Source of the DNA: Anniella stebbinsi | Taxonomy: Eukaryota > Chordata > Lepidosauria > Squamata > Anniellidae | Length of the DNA: 64,000 nucleotides | Assembly: GCA_029215795.1 (NCBI GenBank) | Contig: JARDYH010000007.1 | Location: forward strand, 103,555,263 to 103,619,262 | Direction of reading: 5' to 3' | Part shown: one piece after another, positions 21,902 to 33,639 of the stretch | How positions within the stretch are numbered: the stretch's first letter is position 1 | Layout of the letters: each line of letters opens with the position of its first letter | The notes under the pieces: generated by a model | The model's input: the letters and a program-made list of their open reading frames with translations, nothing else | What the model was told of the DNA's origin: nothing | Database searches by the model: none | Program-made: the position numbers and the translations under genes

Positions 21902-22230
21902 TGCTGTAAGTCTGCAACCTTCAACATGCTTACTTGGGAGTAAGCCCCATTGAACTTAAAGGGGTTCTTTTGCTGGGGTGGGGGGATCAGAACTGTCTCC
22001 CATTGTTGCAGGGAGGCATTTTATCCTCTTCCCCCTCTGACTGCAGACATGGAAAGTCCTTCCTTGGCAAGGTCATAGTGCAACAGCAATTTTACATGCT
22101 GCCTATTTCACGCCATTCAGGGTTTATTCCAGCTTATCTCTGATCTTCTTTAAAATGGAATAGGGGAGGGGGAGAGAACTGTGGGAGATGTCCTGTTTGT
22201 TGACAATGTCATAAAATTGACCCACAAACT

Positions 22231-22566
22231 TCTCCTCTACAAGGATTCGCTTTTGCGCCTGGTTAGGCGATTATGCGCATAATCGCTGAAGCGCATTTAT
22301 GCCTCTGCACAAGAGGCGGCGAAGCGCATTAAGGGATGACCAAAATGTGCTTTACAAGTCGTTAATGCGCATAAGCGCTTGTTCACATAGTCAAAATGTG
22401 CTTTAACGGACAGAGCAAAATAAAACTCGCTGTTTAACGCGCATTCGATAATGCGCATAATCAGAGAGATAACGGGCCTCTACGCCCGATTTGCGCTCCG
22501 TTCTTGTAGAGGTAAATTTTCTTAAGCGCCTTGAAAGAGCTTTAAACCTCTCTTGTAGAGGCAGCC
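22231..22566 (-). mobile_element. Diverged PIF/Harbinger-like MITE, third copy
   Basis: It shares the GCGCAT-rich body with 31118-31472: ttttgcgcctggttaggcga, then gattatgcgcataatcgctg, gcgttaatgcgcataagc-type runs and aacgcgcattcgataatgcg. Its ends, tctcctctacaagg and cttgtagaggcagcc, still form inverted repeats. Many CpGs have decayed, so this copy looks older than the other two. Confidence 0.7.
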
Positions 22567-23279
22567 TAAGTGGCCAGTCACGAACGTGCTGGAGCTCAGA
22601 GCTCAGAGACAGGAGGTAGATACAGACCACCCCTACTGGAACGTGTGGCCCAAAGTGACTATTTCACATTACTTCCTTGTAAGGCCAACCCTGCCAGATT
22701 CTTTTCTATTTATACTAAAACTGCAGATCTTGCGCAAGACGTGAGGAAAGCGGAGTTTGCAGGCTGGAGTGAGACAAAAGCAATATAATCACCTGCATAG
22801 TAGTTCTGCATGAAGGGTAGGCAACTTTTGTGACCATTGGGCTCAGAGTGACCCCCGCCCAAGACCTTCCCACGTGAACGTCTAATCTGACCCTGCCGTG
22901 CAGGCCAGCATCACTTGGTCCTTCAGGGACTTTTCAATTCAAAACATGATGCATCTTTAAAAATTAGTTGCTGATCATTCATGCTTTTAAATAAAATAAA
23001 ATTCACAGCTACGGTTCAACTTGCAACTCACCAATCCAGCACTGCCTAGAGGGTAAAACACAGGGAATACACTGGTATGAGCACAGTGATATATAAAACA
23101 TCAAGATACGTTGTCTGCTGAGAAAGCTACAGCACACAGACATGGGGAGTCTTCTAGAATCCTTTGTCATAGGACGTCCTGCCTACCAGCTCTGTTGGGC
23201 AAAACAGGCACATCTTACCAGGACTGACACAGCGGCTGAGTTTGGATGACATTTTAGGCAACGGAGAGGGGGAAGACAT

Positions 23280-23760
23280 ACTCACCGTGCATTATTTTTG
23301 TGGTGCCCGCCACACGACATGTCCCTCCCCCCATTGCGTGGCTGAAACTCCCGGCGTCCTTCTGGGCTGCTGCATCTCCTCCCTCCCCCCTCCCTCAGTC
23401 CTCCGGCCGTATCCCATCATTCACTGCAAGTTCTGCTGGCTGTATCGGAGCAGCTGGGGGTTTTCGGCTGCTCCGGACGGTGAATTCTATGACCAAACCG
23501 AATAGTACACAGAGAGAAGGGGGGTTCCCTCTACATGACACTTTAAACAACGGCATCCAGGATAAACAACGTGCAATTTTAATTGCCCGAAACAGCGTAC
23601 CGTCAGTTGTGTGTGTGTTGTGTATTGCCCTCCACACGACACAATAAGCAACACAACTGACGGTTGCCTCTTCCCCCCTCCGTTGATTACCATGTCGTCC
23701 GAACTGAGCTAGAAAGAGGAGCGCTTCTGCACCTTTAGCAACTGCCTGGAAGACGGCCAT
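23280..23760. other. CpG-bearing non-coding segment with a strong hairpin
   Basis: A relatively GC-rich stretch containing a 14-bp perfect inverted repeat, accgtcagttgtgt (23599-23612) and acacaactgacggt (23651-23664), with further pairing inside. The tccacacgac motif resembles the ends of the Harbinger-like elements in this window. No exon could be supported, although open frames cross it on both strands. Confidence 0.45.
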
Positions 23761-24078
23761 TCAGCAGGTGACACTCCCCCCCCGCCCGCTCCATTCATTT
23801 CAGTGCTAGCAACAGTTACATGCGCTGCTCAGTTCTTTTAAGTCAGTACAAAAGATAAATGGCAAACATAGCAGGTGACCATTTTGTCCCATGACTGGCT
23901 CCACGGTGTCTTGCTTGGTGTGATTGCAATCTCCTGGCCCTCCTCTGCCACCTGGAAGGACCGAGTGGGAGGAAGCACACTTTCTGCTTCAGGGTATAAC
24001 TACAAACTACTTTGAGAACATTGCGTTCCAAGAATGGGGGGGGGGGGAGACTAGAGGGCAAACAACATCCTAGCTGCA

Positions 24079-24080
<2 letters not shown>

Positions 24081-24111
<31 letters not shown>

Positions 24112-24114
24112 AAA
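24081..24114. repeat. (AAAG)n microsatellite
   Basis: About eight aaag units with no interruption. Confidence 0.95.
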
Positions 24115-24984
24115 GCAGTTGGCAGTGTCCAGGATTAATGGTTCCTGTTCTTCATCTTGAGGATCTACCCACTTAGCAATGAGTGTCCCTATTTTACAGA
24201 GGAGAGTCCTCTATTTGAAAGCATCCTCTGTTTGAAGGACTGGCTGGTCCAAGTCTAGTTTAATGGTGAAGGGCAGCATTCCAGGCTGCTGCTGCGCCTC
24301 TGCTCTTTGTATTGCGCCAGTGGGGCCTACCACTAGTGCAAGAAAGCAGCACTTCTTAGAAAAAACCTGGAAATGAGCCAAAATGCATGTTTCTGGAACA
24401 GGTCAGGTCTTTTGCTACCTCTGCTGACCTGTTCTGTTCTGGAAATGAGTGCTTCAGGTTGTTTTCAGCTGCTTTAGGAAGTGCTAGCTTCCCATTGTGC
24501 AGTGGGAGGGGATAGGGCAACCTGTGAGACAGTCCTCCAACAGAGGGCCCCTTTAAAGGAGCAATTTATTGCACTTTCGTGATAGGTCACTCATGGAAGT
24601 TTTTGGGTCCATTACACGATGTTCTCAATGACCAGGACGTCTCCCATGGTATCCCTGAAAATCCCACTATGAAAAGAACCACTTTTCATGTGGTAATATC
24701 TGGGGAAAAGCGGGATCTTCTGTCACTAGATGGCATTGGGCAGTATTCAATTCTAAGCACATGGTCGCCCTTCTCCGCTCGTTTAATGCAGCCCATAACA
24801 ATCGCACGAAAGAACCAGGAAGCACAAAGCCCCAGGTAAGCAATGTGATGTTCTCTTAATGTAGAGGTGCTTAGCGAGGACAGGCTGGGGGAAGCTATCA
24901 TCACTGCCCCCCTGCCACCAGTATGTACTGCCTGAAGTGATATCCTCACTCTACTAGCTCTGGATAGGGTAATACTTCCCCTGA

Positions 24985-25855
24985 CAGAGCAGGTGTGCAG
25001 CTTGTGGGTACTCCTGGATCCATCATTGTCCCTGGAGGCTCTGGTGGCTGTGACCCCTTCTGGATGGGGATAGCCTGATATCAGTGGTCCATGCTGTGGG
25101 AACCACTAGGTTAGATTACTGAACTGTATAGTACATTGGGCTGCCTTTGAAAACGGTTTGGAAACTGCAGCTAATGCAAAATTTGGCAGCCAGGTTGTTG
25201 ACTGGGACTAGGCCGCGTGGACATATAAGCCCAGTTCTGGTTTACCTGCATGGCTTGCCAATTTATTTCTGGGCCAAATTCAAAGTGCTGGTTATACAGC
25301 CTACATGGCTTGCAACCCCTGTTACCTCAGAACCACCTCTCCTGCATGTCAGAACCTACCCAGTCCCTGAGGTTAGCTGCAGAGCCCCTTCTCTGTGCGT
25401 CCCAAGAGTAGCTCTGGGGTGTCAGTTCAGGAATAGGCCTTTTTTGTGATAGCCCCATGTTTATAGAACACTCTCCCCAATGGAGATGTCTTCTTTTCAG
25501 GGCCAGGCAAAGATGTACTTCCCTTCCCAGGCATCTGGACATTAGTTATGGCTCAATTGCTGTGGGCTGCTTTTGTGGTATTCATTCTTGGCTGTGAGAG
25601 GGGGAAGTTTTTAGGTATTTGTGGATGAACATTTTTCATATTGCATTGCTTTTAGATTATGTGTTTATGATACGTATTTTAATTTGTATTGTTGTGCTGC
25701 TTATGGTTTGTATTGATTTCCCCCCCCCGCTATATTGATCATGATTTTTTGTATTGTGTGTGTAAGTCACTTCCAGATGGCTTTGTGTGGTAGGAAATGA
25801 CACATAAAATTTAACAACAGCAACAACAACAACAATGATGATGATGATGATGGTA
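24985..25855 (+). mobile_element. Old L2-like LINE fragment with simple-repeat tail
   Basis: Decayed C-terminal RT-region coding is visible: a stretch reading LQLMQNLAARLLTGTRPRG, then LVYLHGLPIYFWAKFKVLVI near 25165-25300, parallels MQNMAARLV/SLHWLPISFRAKYKVLVI of the L2 at 12807. A T-rich 3' region follows, and the tail is (CAA)n(GAT)n at 25806-25852. Multiple frame breaks. Confidence 0.75.
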
Positions 25856-26162
25856 AAGCCAGCCCTGTCAGAATCGGACACACATTTTCATTTCTCAAAT
25901 TGCTTACACATCTCAGGTCTCCTGTATCATTCATGCCACATGCAATGTAGATGCATGGCTAGCAGGGTTTGCCTGTTTGACCCACTTCCCATCGAAATTG
26001 CCTCTTGTATAAATAAAATAGGAGATTAGCACAACCCCAGCACACTGAAACTACTAACTACTAACCAGACAGTATACACGAATGTTACATGTGCATAAAA
26101 ATGCAAATCCAGCTTTGTGCACAAAAACAGATGTGGAGAAAACATGTTTTTTGCTTACAAAT

Positions 26163-26520
26163 TAGGGATGTGCACGGCCCTGAAAATCGTATCGGAATCG
26201 GGACGTCCGATTTTGACCTGTATCATATTGGATAAAATTGGACGTCCCTCAAATCGCTTCAGATCCGATTCCGATACAAAAATCGGACATCCGATGCGAG
26301 CATCAAATGCCTATTTTCCCCTAAAAGCTTGCATTGGGGGAACGAAATGGCTATAACTTCTTTATTTTAAAAGTTAGAGACATGAAACTTGGTGATATTG
26401 CAAATGGGATGTTGCTAGTCATGTGTGCCAAATTCCAGAAAAATCTGTGTGAGCGTGTTGCAGCTATGAAGTTTTGAAAGATCGTGTTTCTGGCTTTGAC
26501 AGATGCAATGCACATCCCTA
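26163..26520. mobile_element. hAT-like element (358 bp) with perfect 8-bp TSD
   Basis: Ends tagggatgtgcacggccc and gatgcaatgcacatcccta. The duplication ttacaaat is perfect (26155-26162 and 26521-26528). Subterminal GATCG/CGAT repeats are followed by a module, ggctataacttctttatttt, then a gagacatgaaacttgg stretch, that also occurs many times in the element at 48711-51667. Non-coding. Confidence 0.85.
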
Positions 26521-26979
26521 TTACAAATGACTCAGAGTTGATTGTCTAACCTCCTCCTATCCACCACCATTGCTTAGCCTTTCCTTTCCTACTTCCTCCC
26601 TCCCCCCCATGTCAGGTCACCCCCAGCTTCCCACTTACCAGATAAGCTTTAATGGGTCCCTTCCCTCCTTTCTCCCCCACCCCTCTTTCAGTGACTGGGA
26701 ACACTTCAAAGTGAAGCACTGGCCTCCAGTCACCTGCCAACGCTACTTCCTACTAATATAGAATAGATGGCAGATGCCTGGAGGCCATCTTTGAAACACA
26801 CCTAGCTTCCCCCCCCCCTCTGATTTAAGTTTTTTAACCCCTTTAAAACCTCACAAGCACTTTGTGGGAGCAGGGGGAGATGGCTTCAGGTACAGCGTCA
26901 CCTGTGGTCACCGTGTTTCTGACCCCTGGACTTAGAAGTAGGGTTAGGGGGAAAATCATGTTTCTTTATCTTTGCTTCT

Positions 26980-27215
26980 GCTTTTGTCCCTCATTACTTC
27001 CTCTTTTTGCCTGGAGGGGAAAGAGGAAGTAAACAAAGACCACATGGCCCATTCAGCGGTTGTTTTTATCACACCATTTTTTCTGCACACAGCAGGAGAT
27101 TGTGGCACATCCCATTTTTTTAAAAAAAACCAGATTAAAGGGGTCTATTTTGCAAAGGAAAAATGAGCAGGAGGCGTGCGGGAGGCATGCGGGAGGGAGG
27201 CAGACGTCCTCTAAA
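26980..27215 (-). repeat. Unclassified dispersed repeat, copy 2
   Basis: Inverted relative of 16160-16405: ccctcattacttcctctttt, tggcccattca, tctgcacacagcaggagatt and ttttaaaaaaaaccagatta all have complements there. Unclassified. Confidence 0.65.
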
Positions 27216-27352
27216 GGATGCACACATGTCCACATGGGCAGTAGCAAGCGTGTGATAGAAAGCTCATCTGATGAACCTCGTAACCTTAATAGCTAAATGG
27301 AATTTCCAATTTCAGAGGCAATATACCATTCAGTACCAGTTGCTGGGTATGA

Positions 27353-27671
27353 TAGGCTGACCAGATAAAATCCAGGTCAGGGCTCATGTAACTTTAACAG
27401 TTGTAGAGAAAAGGGAATTTCAGCCAGTGTCATTTGTATGCAATTAGTTCCGGGTGATATTCCCTCTTCATCACAACAGTTAAAGTTGCAGGCACTATAC
27501 TAGAGTGACCATATACAAAAGAAGGCAGGGCCCCTGCAACTTTAACAGTTGTGATGAAGAAGGAATTCACCAGGAACTAATTGCATACAAATAACACTGG
27601 CTGAAATTCCCTTTTCTCTACAACTGTTAAAGTTACATGAGCCCTGACCTGGATTTTATCTGGTCACCCTA
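27353..27671. mobile_element. TAGGGTGACCA-family hAT-like element, perfect 8-bp TSD
   Basis: The element runs from taggctgaccagataaaatc to ggattttatctggtcaccct followed by a. It is flanked by gggtatga on both sides (27345-27352 and 27672-27679). The two ~155-bp arms are imperfect inverted copies, joined near actatactagagtgaccata. It is the best reference copy of the family in this window and supports the hAT assignment. Confidence 0.85.
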
Positions 27672-28157
27672 GGGTATGAACAACTGTTAATGGCCATCAC
27701 TGTTATGCCTTCCTTCCAGAACCATTTTGGGTTCCTGCAGGGTGAAAAGTAAAGTATAACTGCACTCTGTGTTTTGAGATGTGCTGGAGAGCCCCTCACA
27801 GTTCAGGATACCATCTTTGTGGCTGCAAGAATAGCATACACTAGGAACAGAGCATTCTCATTGTCTGCTTCCATACTGTGAAATGCCTGTTGCCATTGTA
27901 GAGAGCGGTTGTCATCTACCTCCGTACATCCGTTGTTGGCTGATTCTGAAACTTGTCTTTCAGAAACAGTGAAAAACATTTTTGTTCTGCCAAGCCTTTG
28001 AACAATGAGCATCCTGTTTACAGAAAACATTGAGGGTTGATCCTGCAGCTGCTGATTTGTTGATTGTTGAATTATTTTAGATTTCATTGCATTTGGTGAA
28101 GTGGGTCCATGAAAGCTTACGCCATTTGAATCATTAGACTTTAAGGAGCCAGACTAA

Positions 28158-28674
28158 GGCCGTTATCACACGCGTGGTTTTAAGCACACTCACCTCGACT
28201 TTGATCCGTTTTTAGTTTCTGTTTCGATTTAACCCTGAACGGACAAAGTCCATTTGAAGCCTTTATCACACTTATCCGCTTATGCGGCTTCCCCCTCCGT
28301 TTCCTATGCGAGTGTAGCCTTTCGATCACACGTGGCGTTTGCTCCAATTCCTCAGCTAAGCCTGCAGAGGAGGAAGGGAGAAAACGGACAATCCCCGTTC
28401 AGGGATATTTCGAAAGAGGAAGGGGAAAAGGAGCACTCAGGGAGCAAGAGCAGCACGAGGGGGATGACGGCATGTGAAAGAATTGGATCAAAGTTGCGGC
28501 GGGTGTGGATCAAACCGCCTGTGTGATAAAGGTCTCAGGCAAGGTCAGGCAAGGTCAGCAGGCTGAGCTGAGGAATCGGAGCAAAACCGACCACGTGTGA
28601 TTCAAAAGGCTGCACTCCCATAGGAAACAGAGGGGGAACCCGCAGAAGCAAACCGGGTAGGTGGGATAAAGGCC
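28158..28674. mobile_element. PIF/Harbinger-like element (517 bp), TAA duplication
   Basis: Ends ggccgttatcacacg and gtgggataaaggcc, flanked by TAA at 28155-28157 and 28675-28677. Internal inverted copies of the same motif (cctttatcacactt near 28260 and gtgtgataaaggtc near 28521) suggest a nested or palindromic build. No transposase. It is CpG-rich compared with its surroundings. Confidence 0.7.
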
Positions 28675-28799
28675 TAACATGGCTCCCCCTCTCTGGAAAA
28701 TGGACTTGTTGGTTTTAATGAATTATATACTGTATCCTGTAAATTGGATAATGGAAAAGTGATATAAAGACATGGTAAATAAATAAAAACATAAAAAGT

Positions 28800-31090
28800 G
28801 GAATGTGTTGAAAAAATATGAATAAATAATATATCTGGCAGCTGTTAAAAATCTAAGCCAGTATCCGTGGCTGCACTCCCATTGGTTGAAACACTCGTTT
28901 CTGGATCAGGACTGATCAGCACAGCTTCCTCCAACGAACTCCGCTGACCTGCACCATTCTGGAAACAAGTGTTTCCGTTAGTTTTGAGTTGCTTTAATAA
29001 CCAGTAGCTCCCCATTGCGCTAACGGTAGGTCCTGCTTGCGTGCAGGCAGCAGAGGATACTGCCCATAATGCTAGACTAGATGGACTCTTGGAGTACCTG
29101 TAGAAGAACACTTTTCATCAATATGGGTTTGCACTGGCGGCAGTTGTGTTCCATGACACTGCCGCCAGTACGAAGCCATCTAGGGGCAAAGCCCCTTTGC
29201 TCCGCTCTAAAAAAGTTGGCCATTTACCCCAACTTTTTTTTAGATCAGAGTGGGCTGGCCAGGGAAGGGAGTGGAGCAGCGAGCCATAAACTCGCTGCAC
29301 CGCCTTCGCTGTTCTCCCCCCATTAATTTTTTTTTTTAAAAAAAACCATTTACCTTAGAGTAGGTGGGCCGCCACTCCATCTGCCCCTCCAGCTGACACT
29401 GGGCAGGCTCGGGTGCAGCAGCAACGGCGGCAACAGGAAAAGCCACCATGGCGCTCCTGCTATGAAGACAGGCGGCAGGAGCGTCAATGCGCAGCGCGCC
29501 AACTGCCACCACCTCTTTGTGCCAGAAGAGGTGCTGTGAAGAGGCGGCCCTAGTCTGATCCAGCTTGGCAGTTCTTAGGATCTTAAAGTGATAACTACAT
29601 CCAGCATTGCCACTGTACCCATACCACAATTCAGAGTGCTGGGAAAACACTGCAGGCACATATTGCGGTAAATGTACAAGTAAGCAATATGTATTCTCTG
29701 CACCATTGTAATGGCCATATGGTCCAGATTTTCCAGATTGACAGAGACAATACAACCATCACAATGACATAAAGAGATGTACAAAATACTTATTAAAAAT
29801 TTCGCTCCTCCTAGAAGCATTGTGATTTTCTGGATCCACCTTTTCAATGCGCTCGACCTTTGGGCTTAGAAGTGGAGGATACTGAAGGATTGAAATGCTC
29901 AGCTTTTGCTTGGGCATGTTGCCCAGCCTGTGTTGGAATCACCTCACAGGGAGGGAACAGGTAGAATTGGAAATGCAGCCTGTGCTTAATTCAAAGGCAC
30001 TGGATAAACATTAGCTTAACTGTCTTAATGCCAGCCCTTCCAAGAAAAGAGATTATATTAACAGTAAAAAAGAAAAGAAAAAGCTTTTCACTACATTTGT
30101 TTGGAAAACATTCCCCACCCCACGATTGTATTTGTGTTGCTTATTTTCTGTAAAAGAGATCAAGGAGAAAGGCTGCTATCTTTGGGGGAGGGAAGCAGGC
30201 AAAGGGAAAAGAACGTAGGACAAGTACCGTTAATAGCACTTCAAAAATCTTAATGGTTTCAGAAAACTTCAATTCTCCCTTCATGACAGCACAACCTACA
30301 CCTATTAACACTTTTGCCTTTTGTGCACCTGTTAAAAGTACAGGAGCTGAAATCCCCCCTCCCATGGCAAACTTTTAAGAAGGAACAACTCAGGGACCTG
30401 TCCTCAGGTAACTTGAATGACCCAGTTACCAGGAGAACAAAAGATTATGTGGAGAAAATGAGTTTCTTGACAGCTAGGTGCTTTTGGTAATACTTCGAGG
30501 ATTGGAATGAGGAAGGAAGACACCTTGGCCCAGGAGAATGGAAAAAGACGCAAGGCTTCTTCCACTCCGCCTTCGCAACAGAAGCACTTGGCCCTTGCTC
30601 CTCAAGGCCATGCAGACAGCGCAGAGCCTTTGAACTTATCCAGGTAGATCTCCTTCACTGGTTTCAAGTAACCAGAGCCTAACCTGCTTTAGCTGGGAAT
30701 AAGCATATATGGAGTTTCAGCTTCTGGTGGTTAGTGCTAGCCTTCAAGCGAGGTGGAGACTTTCACTTGTCCAGTGTTCCCACCACAGAGGAAGGGTGCC
30801 TAAATACATTCTATGTAGCACTTAAAGGTATGCGTATCCTTTCAGGATCTGGGTCTGGTAATCCCTTTGAAAGCCAGCCTGTGAGGTGAAAGGCCACAGA
30901 AAAATGTAAAAAACAAACAGATATACCCTTACTAGAGATGGACAAATCTGTTAGTTTCACTGTCTCCCACATTTGAATGATTAAAATCTTGGTTTCTTTC
31001 TCTCCTGTTTATTAAGAACTTTGCAAGAGTTTGTTAGTTCTTGTCAAACAATGAACTCAAAAAATCCTCACCCATCTGCACTGATAGGTT
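28800..31090. other. Intergenic, no gene supported
   Basis: Contains a 12-bp perfect hairpin actggcggcagt / actgccgccagt (29133-29144 and 29158-29169). Minus-strand open frames at 29336-29755 and 29575-29847 show no recognisable domain. A GC-rich patch at 29350-29560 has ggcagcaacggcggcaac-type runs. No exon is called. Confidence 0.4.
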
Positions 31091-31104
31091 TTATATAGTA
31101 TTGC

Positions 31105-31785
31105 TTGGGGTGACCAGGGCCCCCTCCACAAGAATGCGCCTTTGCGCCTGGTTCCGCGATTATGCGCATTATCGCGGAGGCGCATTTACTCACAATCCCT
31201 CTGCACGGGAGGCGGCGAGAAGCGGCGAAGCGCATTAAAAGATGCCCAAAAAGCACTTTCCAGGTAGTTAATGCGCATAATCGCTTGTTCACACAGCGAA
31301 AATGCGCTTTAACGGCCGGAGCAAAATAAAAGTCGCTATTTAACGCGCGTTCGAAAATGCGCATTATCGGGGAGATAACGCGCCTGTACGCCCGTTTTGC
31401 GCTCCGCTCGTGTGTAGGTAAAATTTATAATGAGCCTTCAAGGCTCATTAAACGCCCCGTGTGGAGGAGGCCCAGATAAAATCCAGGTCAGGGCTCATGT
31501 AACTTTAACAGTTGTAGAGAAAAAGGAATTTCAGCCAGTGTCATTTGTATGCAATTAGTTCCTGGTGATATTCCCTCTTCATCACAACTGTTAAAGTTGC
31601 AGGGGCCCTGTCTTCTTTTGTATATGGTCACTCTAGTATAGTGCCTCCACCTTTAACTGTTGTGATGAAGAGGGAATATCACCAGGAACTAATTGCATAC
31701 AAATGCCTCTGGCTGAAATTCCCTTTTCTCTACAACTGTTAAAGTTACATGAGCCCTGACCTGGATTTTATCTGTTCACCCTAAT
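31105..31785. mobile_element. TAGGGTGACCA-family element interrupted by a nested insertion
   Basis: The hAT-like element runs from ttggggtgacca (31105) to ctgttcaccctaat (31785), with agtattgc on both sides (31097-31104 and 31786-31793). Just inside its left terminus it is split by the Harbinger-like MITE at 31118-31472, after which the body resumes with gataaaatccaggtcagg. The order of events is therefore clear: hAT-like first, Harbinger-like second. Confidence 0.8.
31118..31472 (-). mobile_element. PIF/Harbinger-like MITE (355 bp) nested in a hAT-like element
   Basis: The same family and exactly the same length as 14144-14498, in inverted orientation. Ends ggccccctccac and gtggaggaggcc, with CAG on both sides (31115-31117 and 31473-31475). 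The body is packed with atgcgcat/gcgcatt motifs and shows only a few differences from the 14-kb copy, so both insertions look recent. Confidence 0.85.
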
Positions 31786-32339
31786 AGTATTGCTGCTTCT
31801 TGTAGCAGAGAAAGGCAGTTAGCAGTTGCTGCAAAAATACTGAAATCAAACAGAGTTTTAGTGCAAATTATAAAACTGTTTTTTTTTAAATGTTGCATTT
31901 ACAGTTGGTGCCATTTTAAAACTGTCTTATTTTTTCTTGCCAATCTTTTATTTAGCGCTAAAACATTTTGTTTTGGCTTACATTTTTAAAAAGTGATGAA
32001 AATAATAAAATAGAGCAGCTTCAGATTTTGGAAAAGATTTAAAAAATGGATTTAAAATGTTTTTAAATGTGGCATGCTCAGAATATGTCACGCCCACAAG
32101 TATGGATGGAACATAACCGGATGCACATACACACAAAGAGCCATGTCTCCCAAAGTGTGGAAAGTTAATTGCATTTCTGAATGTAGCTTAGAGCAGAAGA
32201 AAAAATATTGTGTAGTGATAGGAGTGGCTAGTCTGAGAAATCCCCTGTGGTCCCAGTTCATCTCCCAAATAGCCCAATCCCATAAGGCAGTTGAGGAGGA
32301 AGAGTGAGCAACAGACACATTTGACCAAGAGGCTGCCTA

Positions 32340-32660
32340 AACATCTTCTTTGCCCCATGGGGGGGCTGCGTGGGGGTGCTATATTGGTTATACGATGCAG
32401 TCGCTGACTCGCAGCCACAGCTGGGCTTTCCCCCGAATCTGCGCCATAAAAAAGTCAGGGACTTTCCGCAGTGTGACCTCACTCTGGTGTTGATCAGGGG
32501 GTGCTCCGGGGCAGATGGCACCTGGTGATTGGTTGCCGGAAGCTGGGAAGAGGGTGAGGGGCAGACTCTAGTACCTGGATGACTGCCAGAAAACCCCATG
32601 CTCCCTCCTGGTGTAGAGATTTCCCATTCCCACCCTGCATCAATGATACTATGAGGTTTC
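32340..32660 (+). repeat. Unclassified dispersed repeat, copy A
   Basis: gccccatgggggggctgcgt, then gttatacgatgcag, gcagccacagctgggctttc and aaaaaagtcagggac, recur in order at 33849-33956. Non-coding, class unknown. Confidence 0.6.
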
Positions 32661-32765
32661 AGGGGGGAAGGAGTGGTGAAGCAGCCCCTTGAAGACAGCA
32701 CAATCAACTGGTAATTTCTCTTTCCACATCCCCGATTTAAATAAGCAAGAGCTGTGAATGCAAAA

Positions 32766-32766
<1 letters not shown>

Positions 32767-32798
<32 letters not shown>

Positions 32799-32799
32799 G
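32767..32799. repeat. (GT)n microsatellite
   Basis: gtgtgt run ending in gtgcgtgtgcgc. Confidence 0.95.
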
Positions 32800-33639
32800 C
32801 GCATATGCTGCTTAAATTTTCCTCCTCCATCCAGTCCTGCATCCTCTCCCTTATGGTCTGCCTTTGGGAGCCCTCCTCACTTTCCACAGAGCTAGGCCAT
32901 TTATGGCCCCTGCTGCAGGAAGTAGACTTCAATTCAAAGGGTTACTGTTCTCATGTACTCTTTTTTTCTGTAAATATTTGCAGGAATACTTTTGTAAATA
33001 TGTCTTCCTGCCCGAACCAGTGATGTACAGATTTGTTTAATAGGCAGTGAAAGTAGCATTTAACAAAGGGGTCTGCCAACCTGGGTAGAATGGGCAGGGA
33101 GAGGAGCCTGTCACCAAGGCTTTGATGGGGCACAATTTTAATGCTTAGCACAGATGCCTTTGCCCAAACTGGTCTAAAATGGGGTAGAAAATTAGCAAAC
33201 AATAGGGAGAGGCTCACTGGGCTGGTTTGCACATCATGCTAACCCACTCTGAAAACCTGCTCTGGTGGGTTGGTTAATTGCTCACTAAGCCACACTGCTT
33301 GCTGACAGACATGTGCTCACTGGCTTGCCATGGCTTCTTTCCCTACTTATTTAGGGGTTGTGCATGGTTTCTTTCCTCCAGCCCACTCCCACCATGTATT
33401 CCAGGGGCCTTTAGGGCACAACTCATCTATACTTTTGCTGTGATTAGATTCTCTCCTCCCACCCTTTCTTACCTTGTAAAGCACCTGTGTTGACATATAT
33501 ATGAGGTGTCTTCAGAGTGGGGCAGGGGGCTTACCTTAGTTTTTAGGACAAGGTGACTGAGGGTTTTATTTATTTATTTATTTTCTTTCTTTAAAAGCCT
33601 CCTTAGCTATTCCTCACAGCTGGGATAAGCAACATTTTT

